Assembly: GCA_937910655.1 (NCBI GenBank) | Contig: CALEMV010000209.1 | Span: 1-5,654, forward strand | DNA: 5,654 bases | Direction: 5' to 3' | Origin: an uncultured Solobacterium sp. | GTDB taxonomy: Bacteria > Bacillota_I > Bacilli_A > Erysipelotrichales > Erysipelotrichaceae | Shown: positions 5,255 through 5,654 of the stretch, in pieces | How the letters are laid out: each line of letters opens with the position of its first letter | Position numbering within the stretch: the stretch's first letter is position 1 | Notes under the pieces: model-generated | Told to the model about the DNA's origin: nothing | Database searches by the model: none | Seen by the model: the letters and a program-made list of their open reading frames with translations, nothing else | Made by a program: the position numbers and the translations under genes

Positions 5255-5641
5255 ATGCAGAAAAAGGACTTTATGATTGCCTGCCAAAAGGAGTATACCA
5301 GTCGTAAATTATTAATTACAGGTATATCTATGCAGAAGAAAGAAAGTGGAAAACAAATTTCCTACGATACTACGCACAGTGCCTTTATTTATCCTCTTTC
5401 AGGAAGTGCGAAGATTTCGTTTAATAATCAAACTTTTTATGCAAGTCCAAACCATATTATTCATGGAGCGAAAAATCAGAGAGTTACATTTGAAGTAAGT
5501 TCAAAAGAACCATTTGTTCATTTGAATATTTACTATGATCCAGAGGTTCCATGGCATGGTAGTAGCGATATTATGAATATGGTATATGAAATTTCTGCGC
5601 TTCAAGATAGTAGTTCCATTGAACTATTGAATCGTTTGTAA
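5255..5641 (+). CDS. AraC-type regulator N-terminal cupin domain, frame ends before any DNA-binding domain
   Basis: The 128-residue frame starts at an ATG with GAGG 7 nt upstream (5244-5247). It resembles the ligand-sensing cupin of AraC/XylS regulators: HSAFIYPLSGSAKISFNNQTFYASPNHIIHGAKNQRVTFEV (about 42-82), then EPFVHLNIYYDPE and a helix ending in IELLNRL. In full-length relatives this is followed by a linker and two helix-turn-helices (about 270 residues or more in all), but a TAA stop comes at 5639. The frame shifted by one base (from 5637) stays open to the window edge and reads CKIVSY, so a one-base indel near 5635-5641 may have split a full-length gene. Only 13 bp follow, so this cannot be settled. 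By position it is the divergent regulator of the uptake operon, like Btr beside feu in Bacillus, perhaps sensing the siderophore. The cupin assignment is good; function as it stands is uncertain. Confidence 0.7.
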   Translation: MQKKDFMIACQKEYTSRKLLITGISMQKKESGKQISYDTTHSAFIYPLSGSAKISFNNQTFYASPNHIIHGAKNQRVTFEVSSKEPFVHLNIYYDPEVPWHGSSDIMNMVYEISALQDSSSIELLNRL

Positions 5642-5654
5642 AATAGTGTCATAC

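Overview
The window is AT-rich DNA with strong AGG/GGA-type ribosome sites, tightly packed genes and a Cys-anchored solute-binding lipoprotein. This fits a low-GC Gram-positive (Firmicutes/Bacillota) chromosome, perhaps a Clostridia- or Erysipelotrichia-type gut or oral anaerobe. The class is inferred from style only. I see no phage, insertion sequence, CRISPR, tRNA or rRNA.

Left part (1-1374, plus strand): the 3' part of a MarR-type regulator runs in from outside the window. A perfect 20-bp dyad follows at 382-401, then a protein of unknown function with a soluble N-terminal half and about four membrane helices. The gap at 1375-1616 holds no protein gene but is dense in secondary structure. 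It has two small hairpins, a repeated C-rich motif (TCCCCTTA, twice), a promoter-like sequence before them, and two strong terminator hairpins that also close the leftward operon. I propose the first part as a candidate small RNA.

Central part (5089 down to 1617, minus strand): a four-gene operon reads right to left as FecCD-type permease, ABC ATPase, iron-siderophore-binding lipoprotein and cytoplasmic alpha/beta-hydrolase esterase. Gaps are 1 to about 11 nt. The lipoprotein would capture a ferric siderophore, the single permease (as a homodimer) and ATPase would import it, and the esterase would cleave the siderophore backbone to release iron. This matches the logic of the Bacillus feuABC-besA (ybbA) system for bacillibactin/enterobactin.

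Right part (5090-5654): a divergent intergenic region carries a likely leftward promoter with an inverted repeat just downstream of its -10 (operator candidate), and an 11-bp-arm palindrome. It leads to a plus-strand gene for the cupin-like N-terminal domain of an AraC-type regulator. That frame stops after 128 codons, before any DNA-binding domain, 13 bp from the window edge. It may be frameshifted or a stand-alone sensor. A divergent AraC-type gene beside a siderophore operon parallels Btr next to feu in Bacillus.
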